This document shows positions 18,940 through 28,182 of a DNA stretch of 64,000 bases, one piece after another (the first letter of the stretch is position 1; every line of letters begins with the position of its first letter). The DNA lies in contig JASEFK010000007.1 of assembly GCA_030019255.1 (NCBI GenBank), positions 1 through 64,000 of the forward strand. Reading direction: 5' to 3'. Both the position numbers and the translations under genes were made by a program. The notes under the pieces are model-generated. The model searched no databases and was not told the origin of the DNA. It was given only the letters and a program-made list of their open reading frames with translations. Origin of the DNA: Actinomycetota bacterium (lineage in GTDB: Bacteria > Actinomycetota > Geothermincolia > Geothermincolales > RBG-13-55-18).

Positions 18940-20064
18940 TCAATGTTCTCCCATCGCCCTGCCCAGGGTCACTCGGTAACCGCGGGCGCGCAGCGCATCC
19001 ATGGCCCTCCGCGCGTTCTCCTCCCCGGTTATGGAGAGGCGCAGGATCCCCTGGCCGCTCTCCAGGGGATGCACCAGCTCCAGGTCGTCTATGTTGATAC
19101 CCATGTCCCCCACCGTCAGCGTGACCTCGCTGATGACCCCCGGCCGGTCCTCCACCGGCAGGGTGAGGAGGTACATCTCTCCCAGGGATTCCCTCAGGGC
19201 GGGAGCAAGGTTCCGCCGCCCCACGCTGGCCCTCTCCAACCAGGAAAAAAGTTCCGTTTCGCGGCCCGCCCTCAGATAGTCACGTATGCGCTCCAGGTTC
19301 CCTAGGACCTCCTCGAGCGTCTCGCACACCGCCTCTCGGTTCTCGGCCAGGATGTCCAACCACAACCGGGGATCGGAAGCGGCAATGCGGGTCACGTCCC
19401 GGAAGCCTCCCGCGGCCAGCCTGAGGAGCGGGAACTCCTCGGCCCTTCGCAGGGCCAGGTTCATGAGGGCCATGGCCATCACGTGGGGCACGTGGCTGAC
19501 GACGGATACCGCCCGGTCATGCAGGCGCGGCTCCATGGCTATCACCCTGGCGCCCAGCGAGGTGAGAAGGGCATGCAACCGGGAATAGGCCTCGGCATCG
19601 CACTCTCTAGTAGGGGTAAGCACGTAGTAGGTCTCCCGGAAGAGATCGGGGTCGGCGAACTCCACCCCCCTCTGTTCCGAGCCGGCCAGCGGATGGCCGC
19701 CCACGAAGTGGCAGTAGGAGGGGAGTATCCTCGCCGCCGCCTTCACCACTCCCTCCTTCACCGAGCCCACGTCGCTCACCGTGGTCCCGGGGCGCAGGAA
19801 GGGGGCTATCCTCTCCAGCACCCCGGGGATGGCCCTCACCGGGACGGCCACCAGGACCAGGTCGCAACGGGGGACCATCTCCTCCGGGCGTTCGAAGGCC
19901 TCCTGGACGGCGCCCACCTTCAGGGCCCTTTCCAGCATCTCGGCATCCACGTCGCTGCCCAGGACCTTCCCCGCGGCTCCAGAGGCCTGCATGGCCAGTC
20001 CCAGCGAGCCGCCGATGAGCCCCGTGCCCACTATCCCTACGCGTTCATACAGGAGATCGGACAT
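18940..20064 (-). CDS. tyrA: Prephenate dehydrogenase with C-terminal ACT domain
   Basis: 374 residues. The N-terminal Rossmann NAD(P) fold begins VGIVGTGLIGGSLGLAM. The catalytic region has VGGHPLAGSEQRGVEFA and a second helical domain with SHVPHVMAMALMNLAL. A C-terminal ACT domain (about 295-370; LPVEDRPGVISEVTLTVGDM) probably binds tyrosine for feedback control. It makes 4-hydroxyphenylpyruvate for tyrosine synthesis. It could use arogenate instead; sequence alone does not decide this. It lies between aroF and aroA in one direction. Confidence 0.95.
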   Translation of the reverse strand: MSDLLYERVGIVGTGLIGGSLGLAMQASGAAGKVLGSDVDAEMLERALKVGAVQEAFERPEEMVPRCDLVLVAVPVRAIPGVLERIAPFLRPGTTVSDVGSVKEGVVKAAARILPSYCHFVGGHPLAGSEQRGVEFADPDLFRETYYVLTPTRECDAEAYSRLHALLTSLGARVIAMEPRLHDRAVSVVSHVPHVMAMALMNLALRRAEEFPLLRLAAGGFRDVTRIAASDPRLWLDILAENREAVCETLEEVLGNLERIRDYLRAGRETELFSWLERASVGRRNLAPALRESLGEMYLLTLPVEDRPGVISEVTLTVGDMGINIDDLELVHPLESGQGILRLSITGEENARRAMDALRARGYRVTLGRAMGEH

Positions 20065-20217
20065 TCTATACCATTTCCTTCCAGAAGCCGCTTTACCCGC
20101 CCTTCACCGCGCTCCGCGGGAACCGGGCCGCCTTCCCGTGCTTTCACCACGTGCCCGGCTGCATGAAACGCCGGTAAGCGGGGCGACGATGCCCGGGCCC
20201 GGCCGGCTCCCGCATTT

Positions 20218-21228
20218 TCACCTCCTGCCCAGGAACGCCGCCAGCCGCGACACTTCCTTCATCATGGAGCGGAAGCCCTCCGGGGTCAAAGACTGGGCGC
20301 CGTCGCAGAGGGCCTCGCGCGGTCGCGGGTGCATCTCCACCATCACCCCGTCCGCCCCTGCCGCCAGGGCCGCCAGGCACAGCGGCGGAACCAGGTCCCG
20401 GATGCCGGTGGCGTGGCTCGGGTCCACGAACACCGGCAGGTGGGAGACTCCCTTGACCGCGGGGATGGAGGAGATGTCCAGGGTGTTCCTGGTCCCGGTC
20501 TCGAAGGTCTTGATGCCCCTCTCGCAGAGGATGACCTTGGAGTTGCCCTCCTTGAGGATGTACTCCGCGGCCATCAACCATTCCTCCACCGTGGCGCTCA
20601 TGCCCCGCTTGAGGAGCACGGGCTTGTCCTGCCTGCCCAGCTCCTTGAGCATCAGGAAGTTCTGCATGTTACGCGCCCCCACCTGGAGGACGTCGGCGTA
20701 CCGGTAGACCAGCTCCACGTCCCTCACGTCCAGCACCTCGGTGACGATAGGCAGGCCGGTCTCCTCCCGGGCCCGGGCGAGAAGCCGCAGCCCCTCCTCC
20801 CCCAGCCCCTGGAAGCTGTAGGGCGAGGTGCGGGGCTTGAAGGCCCCTCCCCGGAAGAGCCGGGCTCCCGCCTCCTTGGCGATGCGCGCCGACTCCACCA
20901 CCTGCCCCTCGTTCTCCACCGAGCACGGGCCGGCGATGACGGTGAAGGTCCCTCCGCCGATTTCCACACCGTCCACCTTGATGACCGTGGGTTCTTCCTG
21001 GAACTCCCGGCTGGCCAGCTTGTAGGGTTTCAGGATGGGGATGACCCTCTCCACCTGCCGGTAGGCTTGGAAGGGGACCTGCATCACCAGCTCGTCGTCA
21101 CCGATGACCCCGATGACGGTGCGGAACTCACCCCTGGATACGTGGGCCTCCAGCCCCTTTTCGTGCAGAAGGTCCACTATCTCCTGGATCTCCTGTTCCG
21201 TTGCCCCGGAACGCATCACGATGACCAT
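20218..21228 (-). CDS. aroF: 3-deoxy-7-phosphoheptulonate (DAHP) synthase, ferredoxin-like-domain type
   Basis: 336 residues. The N-terminal ferredoxin-like regulatory domain (about 1-70; MVIVMRSGATEQEIQEIVDL minus its end) is typical of the Thermotoga-type enzyme. The barrel has TVIAGPCSVENEGQ, RGGAFKPRTSPYSFQG, PVLLKRGMSAT, ILCERGI and PVFVDPSHATG, all family hallmarks. It condenses PEP and erythrose 4-phosphate, the entry to the shikimate pathway. The ATG at 21228 with GGGGAG 8 nt upstream is preferred; a GTG at 21237 is possible. It has a long, structured leader (see 21342-21410). Confidence 0.95.
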   Translation of the reverse strand: MVIVMRSGATEQEIQEIVDLLHEKGLEAHVSRGEFRTVIGVIGDDELVMQVPFQAYRQVERVIPILKPYKLASREFQEEPTVIKVDGVEIGGGTFTVIAGPCSVENEGQVVESARIAKEAGARLFRGGAFKPRTSPYSFQGLGEEGLRLLARAREETGLPIVTEVLDVRDVELVYRYADVLQVGARNMQNFLMLKELGRQDKPVLLKRGMSATVEEWLMAAEYILKEGNSKVILCERGIKTFETGTRNTLDISSIPAVKGVSHLPVFVDPSHATGIRDLVPPLCLAALAAGADGVMVEMHPRPREALCDGAQSLTPEGFRSMMKEVSRLAAFLGRR

Positions 21229-21341
21229 GCCACTCACTCCCCTTCCCTGAAATTCGTTCTATCGCCGGGCTATCGCAGGGCCATGGCAAGCATCCTTCCC
21301 AACTTTTCCTTTTTTCTTCCTCGGCACCCTCGCCGAGACGG

Positions 21342-21410
21342 CTGCCTGCGGGGTTCGCCTTGTGGATACCTGGCTCGAGGGAAACCCCGCGGTGTGTATC
21401 CACCATTATA
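21342..21410 (-). promoter_or_regulatory. aroF promoter -10 box and candidate structured leader
   Basis: On the minus strand, TATAAT (21410-21405) is followed by four arms in the order A-B-A'-B'. A is GTGGATAC (21403-21396) and A' is GTATCCAC (21369-21362). B is GCGGGGTT (21390-21383) and B' is AACCCCGC (21355-21348). Both pairs are perfect 8-bp complements and interleave, as in an H-type pseudoknot. If transcription starts 7 nt after TATAAT, arm A would be only partly transcribed, so promoter and structure calls partly conflict. No good -35 box is visible. Confidence 0.4.
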
Positions 21411-21810
21411 GGAATCAAAGATTGTTCACGCACCTGTTTTCTTGCTCCCGAGGCTTGAATCTCGAAACCGGACAGCTGAGGACCGAAAGGATTACCTTGG
21501 CTCCAACCGGTATCTTTCCGCCGGGGAGTCGTCTTGCGTATCCCGCCGCCCGTCCATCCCTTCCCCGCCGTAGGTCGCCCGATTAAATACCGTTATTTAC
21601 CATAAACAAAATCGGCAGCGCTTCCTCCACCCGTTCCTCATTCATGGGGCGGCCCGAAATCCCGTTCCCGTCCTTTCTCCACCGCCCCGAGGGCTCTCTC
21701 CGGCCATGCATCACCGCTCCCCCTCTCTCCGGAATCCCCCGAACACCCTTGCGTAAACGGCGCATGAACCTGTGGTGCATGCCGCGGCCAGGATTTTCCT
21801 CGCCGGAGGT

Positions 21811-21837
21811 CGAAAGCGCCCTCCCACAGGGAGGGCG
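21811..21837 (-). terminator. Hairpin downstream of aroH
   Basis: On the minus strand, CGCCCTCCC, loop TGT and GGGAGGGCG (nine perfect pairs) are followed by CTTTCG. It lies 100 bp after the aroH stop. The T-run is short, so termination is likely but not certain. Confidence 0.5.
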
Positions 21838-21937
21838 ACGGAACCATGCTGAAAATACCTTACCCCTCGATGGTTACCCGCGCTTCCCCGGAAATCCGCT
21901 GCCGGGAAAGGACGTTCAGTACACTCCTCCCCGGCGC

Positions 21938-22300
21938 CTACTCGGGGAGGTCGGTCCTCAGCTGCCGCGCTCCCTCCAGGTAGGGGTGGCGGAGTTCGTG
22001 GGGATGTTTCCGGGTGTAGAAGTGCATGAGGACCCTTATGCAACGCGGCGTGCCGTCGACGATGGAAAGCTCACGGGCGCACAGCAGCGGCACGTGGGTG
22101 AGGCCGATGTGGCGGGCCGCGGCGGCGGGGAACTCGGCGGTGAGGTCCTCCGTGGCGGTGAAGATGACGTCCACGATGTCCTCCGGGCGGATATCGTTGC
22201 GCTTGATCATCTCCCGGAGGAGCTGCGCCGTCCTCTCCACGATCTCTTCCTTGGTGTTCTCCCGGCAGAGGATGGCTCCCCTCAAGGCTCGCAGCTGCAT
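21938..22300 (-). CDS. aroH: Chorismate mutase, AroH class
   Basis: 120 residues, the length of the trimeric Bacillus-type enzyme. Family hallmarks: LRALRGAILCRENTKEEIVE, the central VIFTATEDLTAEFPAAAAR, VPLLCARELSIV and CIRVLMHFYT. The C-terminal YLEGARQLRTDL is also typical. It converts chorismate to prephenate, the substrate of the TyrA encoded downstream. The 640-bp gap to aroF, containing a terminator-like hairpin, suggests a separate transcript. Confidence 0.95.
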   Translation of the reverse strand: MQLRALRGAILCRENTKEEIVERTAQLLREMIKRNDIRPEDIVDVIFTATEDLTAEFPAAAARHIGLTHVPLLCARELSIVDGTPRCIRVLMHFYTRKHPHELRHPYLEGARQLRTDLPE

Positions 22301-22476
22301 GTCCTCCTCCTTTTGCCTCAGCTTAAAAGTCTATCACATCATCTCTCGCCCACCCACCCTGTTCCGGTTCCGGTACAAGAAAGGTTGACGGGATTGACCC
22401 GCCCGTCAAGGCGGGCATTTCTCCGGCCCGACCACCTTTCTCCCGGACCGCCTCGACCTTCACTGGCGACCTTCGT

Positions 22477-24132
22477 CTAGCGGGGCAGCTCCTCCACGAT
22501 GTGCAGTTCCCTTATCCTTTTATATCGCGCCAGCTTGCGGTTGGCGTAATCCAATATCTCCCCCGCCTCCGCGGACACCCCCGGTCTCAGTCGGATGTAG
22601 GCCACCGGGACCTCCCCGTACCGGGCGTCCTTTTTACCCCTCACCACGGCCTCGGCGACCGCGCGGTGGCCGCACAGGACCTCCTCCAGCTCGCGGGGAT
22701 AGACGTTGAACCCCTTGCAGATGAGCATGTCCTTCTTGCGGCCCACGACGTAAAGGTAACCGTCCCGGTCCATTCTCCCCAGGTCGCCAGTATGCACCCA
22801 TCCTTCCCGGAATACGCGGGAGGTCTCCACCGGCTTTCTCCAGTATCCGGGCGTGACCTGCGGCCCCCTGACCAGGATTTCCCCCGTCTCTCCCTCCTTG
22901 ACCGGGGTCTTCCCGTCCAGCGGGTCGACCAGGCGTATCTCGGTATCCGGAAGGGGCAGACCCACCGACCCGGGGCGCACGCGCTCGCGCGAAGGAGGAT
23001 TGGCGGTGCATCCCATGGTGCACTCCGTAAGCCCGTAGCCCTCGCACACCAGGCCCGGCACGCGGCGCATGAGCCGGCGCAGGACTTGCGGCTCCAGCGG
23101 CGCAGCCCCGGAGACCACCAGCCGTATTCCTTCCAGGTTCTTCCTGTTGAAGGCGGGGTTTTCCATGAGGGGGACGAAAAGCTGGGGAGGACCACCGAAC
23201 CCGGTGGCGCTGTACTTCCCTATGTCCAGCAGATATTGATCCGGGTCGAAGCGGGCGGAGACGATCATCGTCCAGCCGTTCATGACCTGGATGTTGAAGA
23301 AGGCCACGATGCCCATGACGTGGGTCCAGGGAACCACGATGAGCGATACCTCGGCTCCCCGGCGCATGACGTGATGCTCGGGACGGTCGCCGGGAAGCCT
23401 TTTCACCACCAGTCTACCCTTACGCCAGGAGACGTCCCCGCCCACGAACCAGTGGGCGAACTGGCAGCAATTGGCAACCACGTTGAAGTGAGTGGTCATG
23501 ACCCCCAGTTCCCTTCCCGCCACCCCTCCCGTGTAGACTATGTGCGCCAGGTCCTTCTCCACGTCGAGGGATAGGTCCGGCGGCTCCTCGGGATAGTAGG
23601 AAAGAAGCTCCGAGAAATCCAAGGCCTGGGGAGGGATGGCCGTCTGGCGCAGCGGCTTCACGGGCCGGGACACCCTCGGATAGCAGTCCGCCAGGCTGGT
23701 GAGTATCACCCGTCGCACGGGGGTGCGGGAAAGCACTCGACGGGGCATGCGGAAGGTCATGTCCAGCCCCAGGTAGGTTTCCACCTCCGCGTCCTGAAGC
23801 TGGTAGAGAAGCTCGCGCTCCGATAGATGCTGGTCCAGGGGCACGAAGACCGCTCCCGCCTTCAGGAGGCCGTAATAGGCCACCGCGAACTGGGGACAGT
23901 TGGGAAGGTGGATGCCCACCCGGTCCCCCTTGGCCACTCCCATGTCGGCCAGCGCGGCGGCGAAGCGGTCAGAGAGCAGGTCCAGCTCCCGGAAGGTCAG
24001 CTCCATCCCCCCGAACACCAGGGCGTTCCGTCCCGGCCACTGGGCGGCGGTGGAACGGAGCAGCTCAAAGACGGGGATGCGGGGATAACGCAAGTGGCGC
24101 TTCACGCCCTCCGGCCAGTATCCGCCGCCCAT
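22477..24132 (-). CDS. Acyl-CoA synthetase-like (ANL superfamily) protein lacking key catalytic motifs
   Basis: 551 residues. Overall it resembles long-chain acyl-CoA ligases: N-domain with ELTFRELDLLSDR and FVPLDQHLSERELLYQL, A5 CEGYGLTECT at 363-372, A7 HTGDLGRMDRDGYLYVVGRK and A8 KGFNVYPRELEE. Two parts are wrong. The phosphate-binding loop A3, normally YTSGTTGxPKGV, reads YTGGVAGRELGV (200-211) without its Lys. The protein stops at VEELPR, exactly where the A10 motif with the catalytic Lys should begin. It lies between aroH and rluB, with gaps on both sides. It may be an inactive homologue, a damaged gene, or an enzyme with changed chemistry. Confidence 0.85.
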   Translation of the reverse strand: MGGGYWPEGVKRHLRYPRIPVFELLRSTAAQWPGRNALVFGGMELTFRELDLLSDRFAAALADMGVAKGDRVGIHLPNCPQFAVAYYGLLKAGAVFVPLDQHLSERELLYQLQDAEVETYLGLDMTFRMPRRVLSRTPVRRVILTSLADCYPRVSRPVKPLRQTAIPPQALDFSELLSYYPEEPPDLSLDVEKDLAHIVYTGGVAGRELGVMTTHFNVVANCCQFAHWFVGGDVSWRKGRLVVKRLPGDRPEHHVMRRGAEVSLIVVPWTHVMGIVAFFNIQVMNGWTMIVSARFDPDQYLLDIGKYSATGFGGPPQLFVPLMENPAFNRKNLEGIRLVVSGAAPLEPQVLRRLMRRVPGLVCEGYGLTECTMGCTANPPSRERVRPGSVGLPLPDTEIRLVDPLDGKTPVKEGETGEILVRGPQVTPGYWRKPVETSRVFREGWVHTGDLGRMDRDGYLYVVGRKKDMLICKGFNVYPRELEEVLCGHRAVAEAVVRGKKDARYGEVPVAYIRLRPGVSAEAGEILDYANRKLARYKRIRELHIVEELPR

Positions 24133-24347
24133 CTTTCCGTCTCCACTCCGCGAGAAACTCCACCCCGGATGAACTCACGAGCTGGTTCGCCGAAACCCTA
24201 CCCTATTTTCCCCTCCCGCGGCAGGCGGGACAACCTCGCGACATGAAGTTATTGACCCGCATGGCATTGGTCCCGCCCGTTCCGGTGAGGTATTTTCCGC
24301 CGTCGCCGGCAGGGCAGGGTTCCCGGGAAGACCAGGACAGGTGGCCC

Positions 24348-25130
24348 TCAGTCCAACTCCATCAGCTTCCGGACCTCCTCCGGGGTGAGGGGGCGGTACT
24401 CGCCCTCCTTCACCCCCCGCAGGTTCAGGGGGCCGAACCGTGTCCGTACCAGATCCCTCACCTCGAGGCCCACCGCGGCGCACATGCGCCTTATCTGCCT
24501 TTTTCTCCCCTCGTGGACGGTGAACTCGAGGAGGCACCGGTTACCTTTTTTTGCCAGCACGCGTACCTTGGCCGGGGCGGTAGTCCCCTCCTCCAGGCGT
24601 ACACCTTTGCGCAGGCGGGAGAGTCCCTGCGGGGTGAGGTAGCCCTCCGCCTCCACCAGGTAGGTCTTCTCCACCCCACGACTGGGATGCAGAAGCCTGT
24701 GGGCCAGGTAACCGTCGTTGGTGATCAGGAGAAGGCCCCGCGTATCCTTGTCCAGGCGCCCCACCGGGAAAAGCCTCCCCTCCTCGCGGAGCAGGTCCAT
24801 GACCGTGGGGCGGCCTCGGGTGTCCCTGACCGTGGTGATGTAGCCGGGAGGCTTGTTGAGGAGGAAATATTTCTTCTCCCCTCCCGCCCTGACAGGAATG
24901 CCGTCCACGGTGACACGATCCCGCGCCGGGTCCACGCGGTCCCCCAGGCGGGCCGGTTGCCCGTTCACCGCCACCCGGCCGTCCTCGATGAGCTTCTCGC
25001 AACGCCGCCGGGAACCCAACCCGGCCTCCGCCAGGAACTTCTGCAGCCGCACCGGGGCGGCTCCACCGCCCGATGCACTTCCGGCCGCCTTCTCCTTGCC
25101 CCGGGGACCCTTATCAGCGACAGGCGTCAT
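24348..25130 (-). CDS. rluB: 23S rRNA pseudouridine synthase RluB family
   Basis: 260 residues. An S4 RNA-binding domain (about 25-85; LQKFLAEAGLGSRRRCEKLI) is followed by the RsuA/RluB synthase domain with YFLLNKPPGY. The catalytic Asp lies in VGRLDKDTRGLLLITNDG. FTVHEGRKRQIRRM is typical of the RluB/RsuA group. The ATG at 25130 overlaps the scpB stop (ATGA). Gene order trpS-scpA-scpB-rluB supports RluB over RsuA. No lesion. Confidence 0.95.
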   Translation of the reverse strand: MTPVADKGPRGKEKAAGSASGGGAAPVRLQKFLAEAGLGSRRRCEKLIEDGRVAVNGQPARLGDRVDPARDRVTVDGIPVRAGGEKKYFLLNKPPGYITTVRDTRGRPTVMDLLREEGRLFPVGRLDKDTRGLLLITNDGYLAHRLLHPSRGVEKTYLVEAEGYLTPQGLSRLRKGVRLEEGTTAPAKVRVLAKKGNRCLLEFTVHEGRKRQIRRMCAAVGLEVRDLVRTRFGPLNLRGVKEGEYRPLTPEEVRKLMELD

Positions 25131-25903
25131 GGTTGCTGCTCTTTTGTCCCTTCCCCCTCCGCTTCCGGCGCCCGTGCGGGCCCCTCGGTGGGGCCGGTGA
25201 TCTCCCGCAGGGCATCCTCCACCTCGGAAGCCTGGGGGCTGGATTCCTCGACCATCTCCGCCCCAACCTCCTGTGCCTCCCCGCGCCCGGACAGGGAGCG
25301 GGCGATGCGTTCCACCGTCTCCCGGTCGGGCTCGAACTCCTCGAGGGGTGGAAGCTCCTCCAGGCTGCGGAGCCCGAAGTGCTCCAGGAACTTCTCCGTG
25401 GTCACGTAGAGGGCGGGCCCCCCCGGCGCCCTCTCCTTTCCCGCCTCGGCCACCAGGCCCATCTCCACCAGGACCTTGACCACGTTCTCCGACTGCACGC
25501 CCCGGAGATTGGCGATCTGGCTCCGGGTTATGGGCTGTAGGTAGGCGATAATGGCCAGGGTCTCCACGGCGGCACGGGTCAGCCGGGCGCGTTTCGAGGA
25601 GAGGAGCAGCTTCTCCACGTAGGAGGCGTAGGCGGGATGGGTGTGCAGGCGCCATCCGCCCCCCACCACCCGCAGCTGTATGCCCCGGTTCTCGGCCTGG
25701 TATTCCTCGCTCAGTTCCTGGAGGGCGGAGACCACCCTCCCCTCGTCGCAGCCCAGGGCCTCCGCCAGGCGGCGGGGCGTGAGGGGCTCGCCGGACACGA
25801 AGAGCATGGCCTCCAGGGCCCCCTTGATGCCCTCCATCTCCTGCAGCCGTTCCTCGCCGGCTCCCGTCTTCCACATCCTTCCGCCTATGGGTCTCAACTC
25901 CAT
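25127..25903 (-). CDS. scpB: Segregation and condensation protein B
   Basis: 258 residues. Two winged-helix units are visible in GALEAMLFVSGEPLTPRRLA and VETLAIIAYLQPITRSQIAN, with the ScpB signature GPALYVTTEKFLEHFGLRSL. ScpB binds ScpA and SMC to form bacterial condensin for chromosome compaction. The C-terminal 70 residues are Glu/Pro-rich and unconserved. It overlaps scpA upstream by 10 bp and rluB downstream by 4 bp. Confidence 0.95.
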   Translation of the reverse strand: MELRPIGGRMWKTGAGEERLQEMEGIKGALEAMLFVSGEPLTPRRLAEALGCDEGRVVSALQELSEEYQAENRGIQLRVVGGGWRLHTHPAYASYVEKLLLSSKRARLTRAAVETLAIIAYLQPITRSQIANLRGVQSENVVKVLVEMGLVAEAGKERAPGGPALYVTTEKFLEHFGLRSLEELPPLEEFEPDRETVERIARSLSGRGEAQEVGAEMVEESSPQASEVEDALREITGPTEGPARAPEAEGEGTKEQQP

Positions 25904-26727
25904 GCCTCTCCCCTTCCCGCGGAACCGATCGTACCGTCGCCCGCCGCACCGGCCTCACCTTCCCCAGGCTCCTGGTCGAGCCCCGGGGCCACCGGAGCGA
26001 AGCCCTTCAGGGGATGGACCTCTATATCCCCGAAGCGCACCGCCTGGCTGATGTCCACCTCTTCCCGCTTGTACAGCTCGAGCAGGGCCAGAAAGGTGGC
26101 GATTATCTCGATGCGCAGCGCGCAGTCGGCGGTCAATTCCCGGAAAGTGGTGCGTCCCCTCTCGGCCAGCACCCGCCGCACCCGGTCCATGAAGTCGGAG
26201 ACGTTCACCCGGATGGGAGCGATGTAGGAGACGTCCACCTCCTCCTCCGCCTGCACCAGCTCGCGCGCCGCCCGCACCAGCTTCTCCAGGGTGAGGTGGC
26301 GGAGGACATCGGGCACCAGGTCCCGGAAGGGCTCCTCCAGGTCCACCTCCCGGTAATAATACCTCTCCTCCCTCTCCAGGCGGGAAGCCAGCTCCGCCGC
26401 CGCGTTGCGGAACTTCTGGTATTGCACCAGCCTCCACAGGAGTTCCTCCCGCAGCTCCGCGGGGGAAACCTCCTCCCCCTCCTTCTCCGGGGCCGGGAGG
26501 AGGGAATCGGACTTCAACTTGAGGAGGGTGGCGGCGATGAGCAGGAACTCGGTGGCCACTTCCAGGTCCAAGCGCTGCATGTCCTGGATGTACCGCAGGT
26601 AGTCGTCGGTGATCTCGGCGACGGAGACCTGGTAGATGTCTATTTCCTTGCGCCCGATGAGGTGAAGCAGGAGATCGAAGGGACCCTCGAACACTTCCAA
26701 CTTCACCAGGTAGGACACGGCACGCAC
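25894..26727 (-). CDS. scpA: Segregation and condensation protein A (kleisin)
   Basis: 277 residues. The N-terminal signature YLVKLEVFEGPFDLLLHLIG, then IDIYQVSVAEITDDYL, is diagnostic of ScpA. The central region is acidic and helical; the C-terminal winged helix (FRELTADCALRIEIIATFLA) binds the SMC head. The GTG at 26727 begins one base after the trpS stop, so translation is probably coupled. The last 30 residues are Gly/Ala-rich. Confidence 0.96.
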   Translation of the reverse strand: MRAVSYLVKLEVFEGPFDLLLHLIGRKEIDIYQVSVAEITDDYLRYIQDMQRLDLEVATEFLLIAATLLKLKSDSLLPAPEKEGEEVSPAELREELLWRLVQYQKFRNAAAELASRLEREERYYYREVDLEEPFRDLVPDVLRHLTLEKLVRAARELVQAEEEVDVSYIAPIRVNVSDFMDRVRRVLAERGRTTFRELTADCALRIEIIATFLALLELYKREEVDISQAVRFGDIEVHPLKGFAPVAPGLDQEPGEGEAGAAGDGTIGSAGRGEAWS

Positions 26728-26728
26728 C

Positions 26729-27709
26729 TCAATCCATGCCCATGCGCCTGCGCACCTCGCCCAGCACTTCCCTGGCGATGGGCCGGGCCTTCCGCAGGCC
26801 CGATTCGAGCACCTCCCAGGCGACGCCGGGCTGGTTTTCCAGTTCCTTCCTTTTCTCCCTGAAGGGCCCCAGGAAATCGGCTATCCGCTCCGCGAGGACC
26901 TCCTTGCACTCCACACATCCCCATCCCGCGGTGCGGCACTTGCCGGCGATCTCCTCTAGCCTGTCCGCGGTGTACAGCTTGTGCAGCTCGTAGACGCTGC
27001 ATTTCCCGGGATCACCGGGATCCCGCCGCGTGCGCCGGGCGGGGTCGGTGATCATGGACAGCACCTTGCGGCGGATCTCCTCCGGCGGGTCGGAAAGGGA
27101 GATCTGGTTCCCGTAGCTCTTGCTCATCTTGCGCCCGTCGGTCCCCGGGATGCGGGGAGCGGTGGACAGCAGGGACTGGGGCTCCGCGAAGGTCTCGCCA
27201 TAGAGGTAATTGAACCTCCTGACTATCTCGCGGGTCAGCTCCAGGTGGGGCAGCTGGTCCTCGCCCACGGGAACCCCCTCCGCGCGCACGATGAGGATGT
27301 CCGCCGCCTGGAGAACGGGATAACCCAAGAAGCCGTGGGTGGCGATCTCCCGTCCCTTGAGCTGTTCCTGCTGTTCCTTGAAGGAGGGGACCCTCTCCAG
27401 CCACCCCAGGGGGGTTATCATGGAGAGATAAAGCTGGAATTCCGCCACCTCGGGAAGGTCGGACTGGCGGTAGATGGCCGCCTTGTCCGGGTCGATCCCC
27501 GCCGCCAGCCAGTCCAGGACCATCTCCTCGGTGAAGGTCCTCAATCGCGAGGGGTCCTGGTAATCAGTGGTCAGGGCATGCCAGTCGGCGATGAAAAAGA
27601 AGCACTCCGCCTCCTCCTGCAGCTCGATCATGCGCAGGAGGTTGCCGTGCAGGTGCCCCAGGTGCAGCTTGCCGGTGGGGCGGTAACCAGTGAGAATCCT
27701 CGTCGCCAA
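26729..27709 (-). CDS. trpS: Tryptophanyl-tRNA synthetase
   Basis: 326 residues, class Ic synthetase of normal bacterial length. The HIGH-like motif is in RPTGKLHLGHLHG (11-23) and the KMSKS motif in GRKMSKSYGN. Other family parts are FFFIADWHALTTDY and VPVGEDQLPHLELTREI. It charges tRNA-Trp. It heads trpS-scpA-scpB-rluB. No T-box leader was found in the 470 bp upstream. Confidence 0.97.
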   Translation of the reverse strand: MATRILTGYRPTGKLHLGHLHGNLLRMIELQEEAECFFFIADWHALTTDYQDPSRLRTFTEEMVLDWLAAGIDPDKAAIYRQSDLPEVAEFQLYLSMITPLGWLERVPSFKEQQEQLKGREIATHGFLGYPVLQAADILIVRAEGVPVGEDQLPHLELTREIVRRFNYLYGETFAEPQSLLSTAPRIPGTDGRKMSKSYGNQISLSDPPEEIRRKVLSMITDPARRTRRDPGDPGKCSVYELHKLYTADRLEEIAGKCRTAGWGCVECKEVLAERIADFLGPFREKRKELENQPGVAWEVLESGLRKARPIAREVLGEVRRRMGMD

Positions 27710-28182
27710 GCCGTCTCCTTCCTCTTCCTCTGCCTTACACGCGGGTGTCGCCGGGATCCCTCCCGCCCGGAAGTCCCGGGGCCAATCTCTCCCGATCCGG
27801 ATTCAGGCTCAGGTATCCAAGACCGTATCCTCCCATACCTTTGAACAATATTCTATACTCCCTCCCTGCTCCCCTCGACGGAAGGGGCCGCCGCTTGAGA
27901 GGCCTTCCCGATGGACATCCCGGTCAGGCATTCCAAGGGATAGCGATGGGGCGCGGGCCTTTGTAACCACGTCATCCGCGTTCCCTTAAAGACGCCGCAC
28001 GTTCGCTTGTGAAGTTCGTCCCGACCCGTATTCCCGACCCCGCTCCCAAGAGCGGAGATGCTACGCTGGACCTTGCCCCGGAACGCTATCGAGCCTGCCG
28101 GGATAACCGGCTTTGACCTAGCGCGAAACGGGGGATGCGATCGGCATCAGGGTCACCATACGACAAGGATGCAAGCGGCGTC
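27710..28182. other. Gap upstream of trpS; no gene seen
   Basis: 473 bp between the HD-protein stop and trpS. No coding frame with a ribosome site was found. A less GC-rich patch at 27840-27860 could carry a promoter for trpS on the minus strand (TATAGA at about 27855), but it lacks a clear -35. The T-box core sequence was searched for and is absent. Confidence 0.4.

Larger units (their letters stand above)
21238..21937. other. 700-bp gap between aroH and aroF: leader, AT island and terminator
   Basis: No gene is supported here. It contains the aroF leader with interleaved complementary arms (21348-21403) and a TATAAT -10 box at 21405-21410 (minus). An AT-rich island lies at 21584-21612 (motif TTTACCATAAAC). 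An aroH terminator-like hairpin is at 21811-21837. The rest shows nothing recognisable. Confidence 0.5.

Noticed and set aside
27710-28182. T-box riboswitch before trpS
   Set aside because: No GGGTGGTACCGCG-like core on the minus strand.
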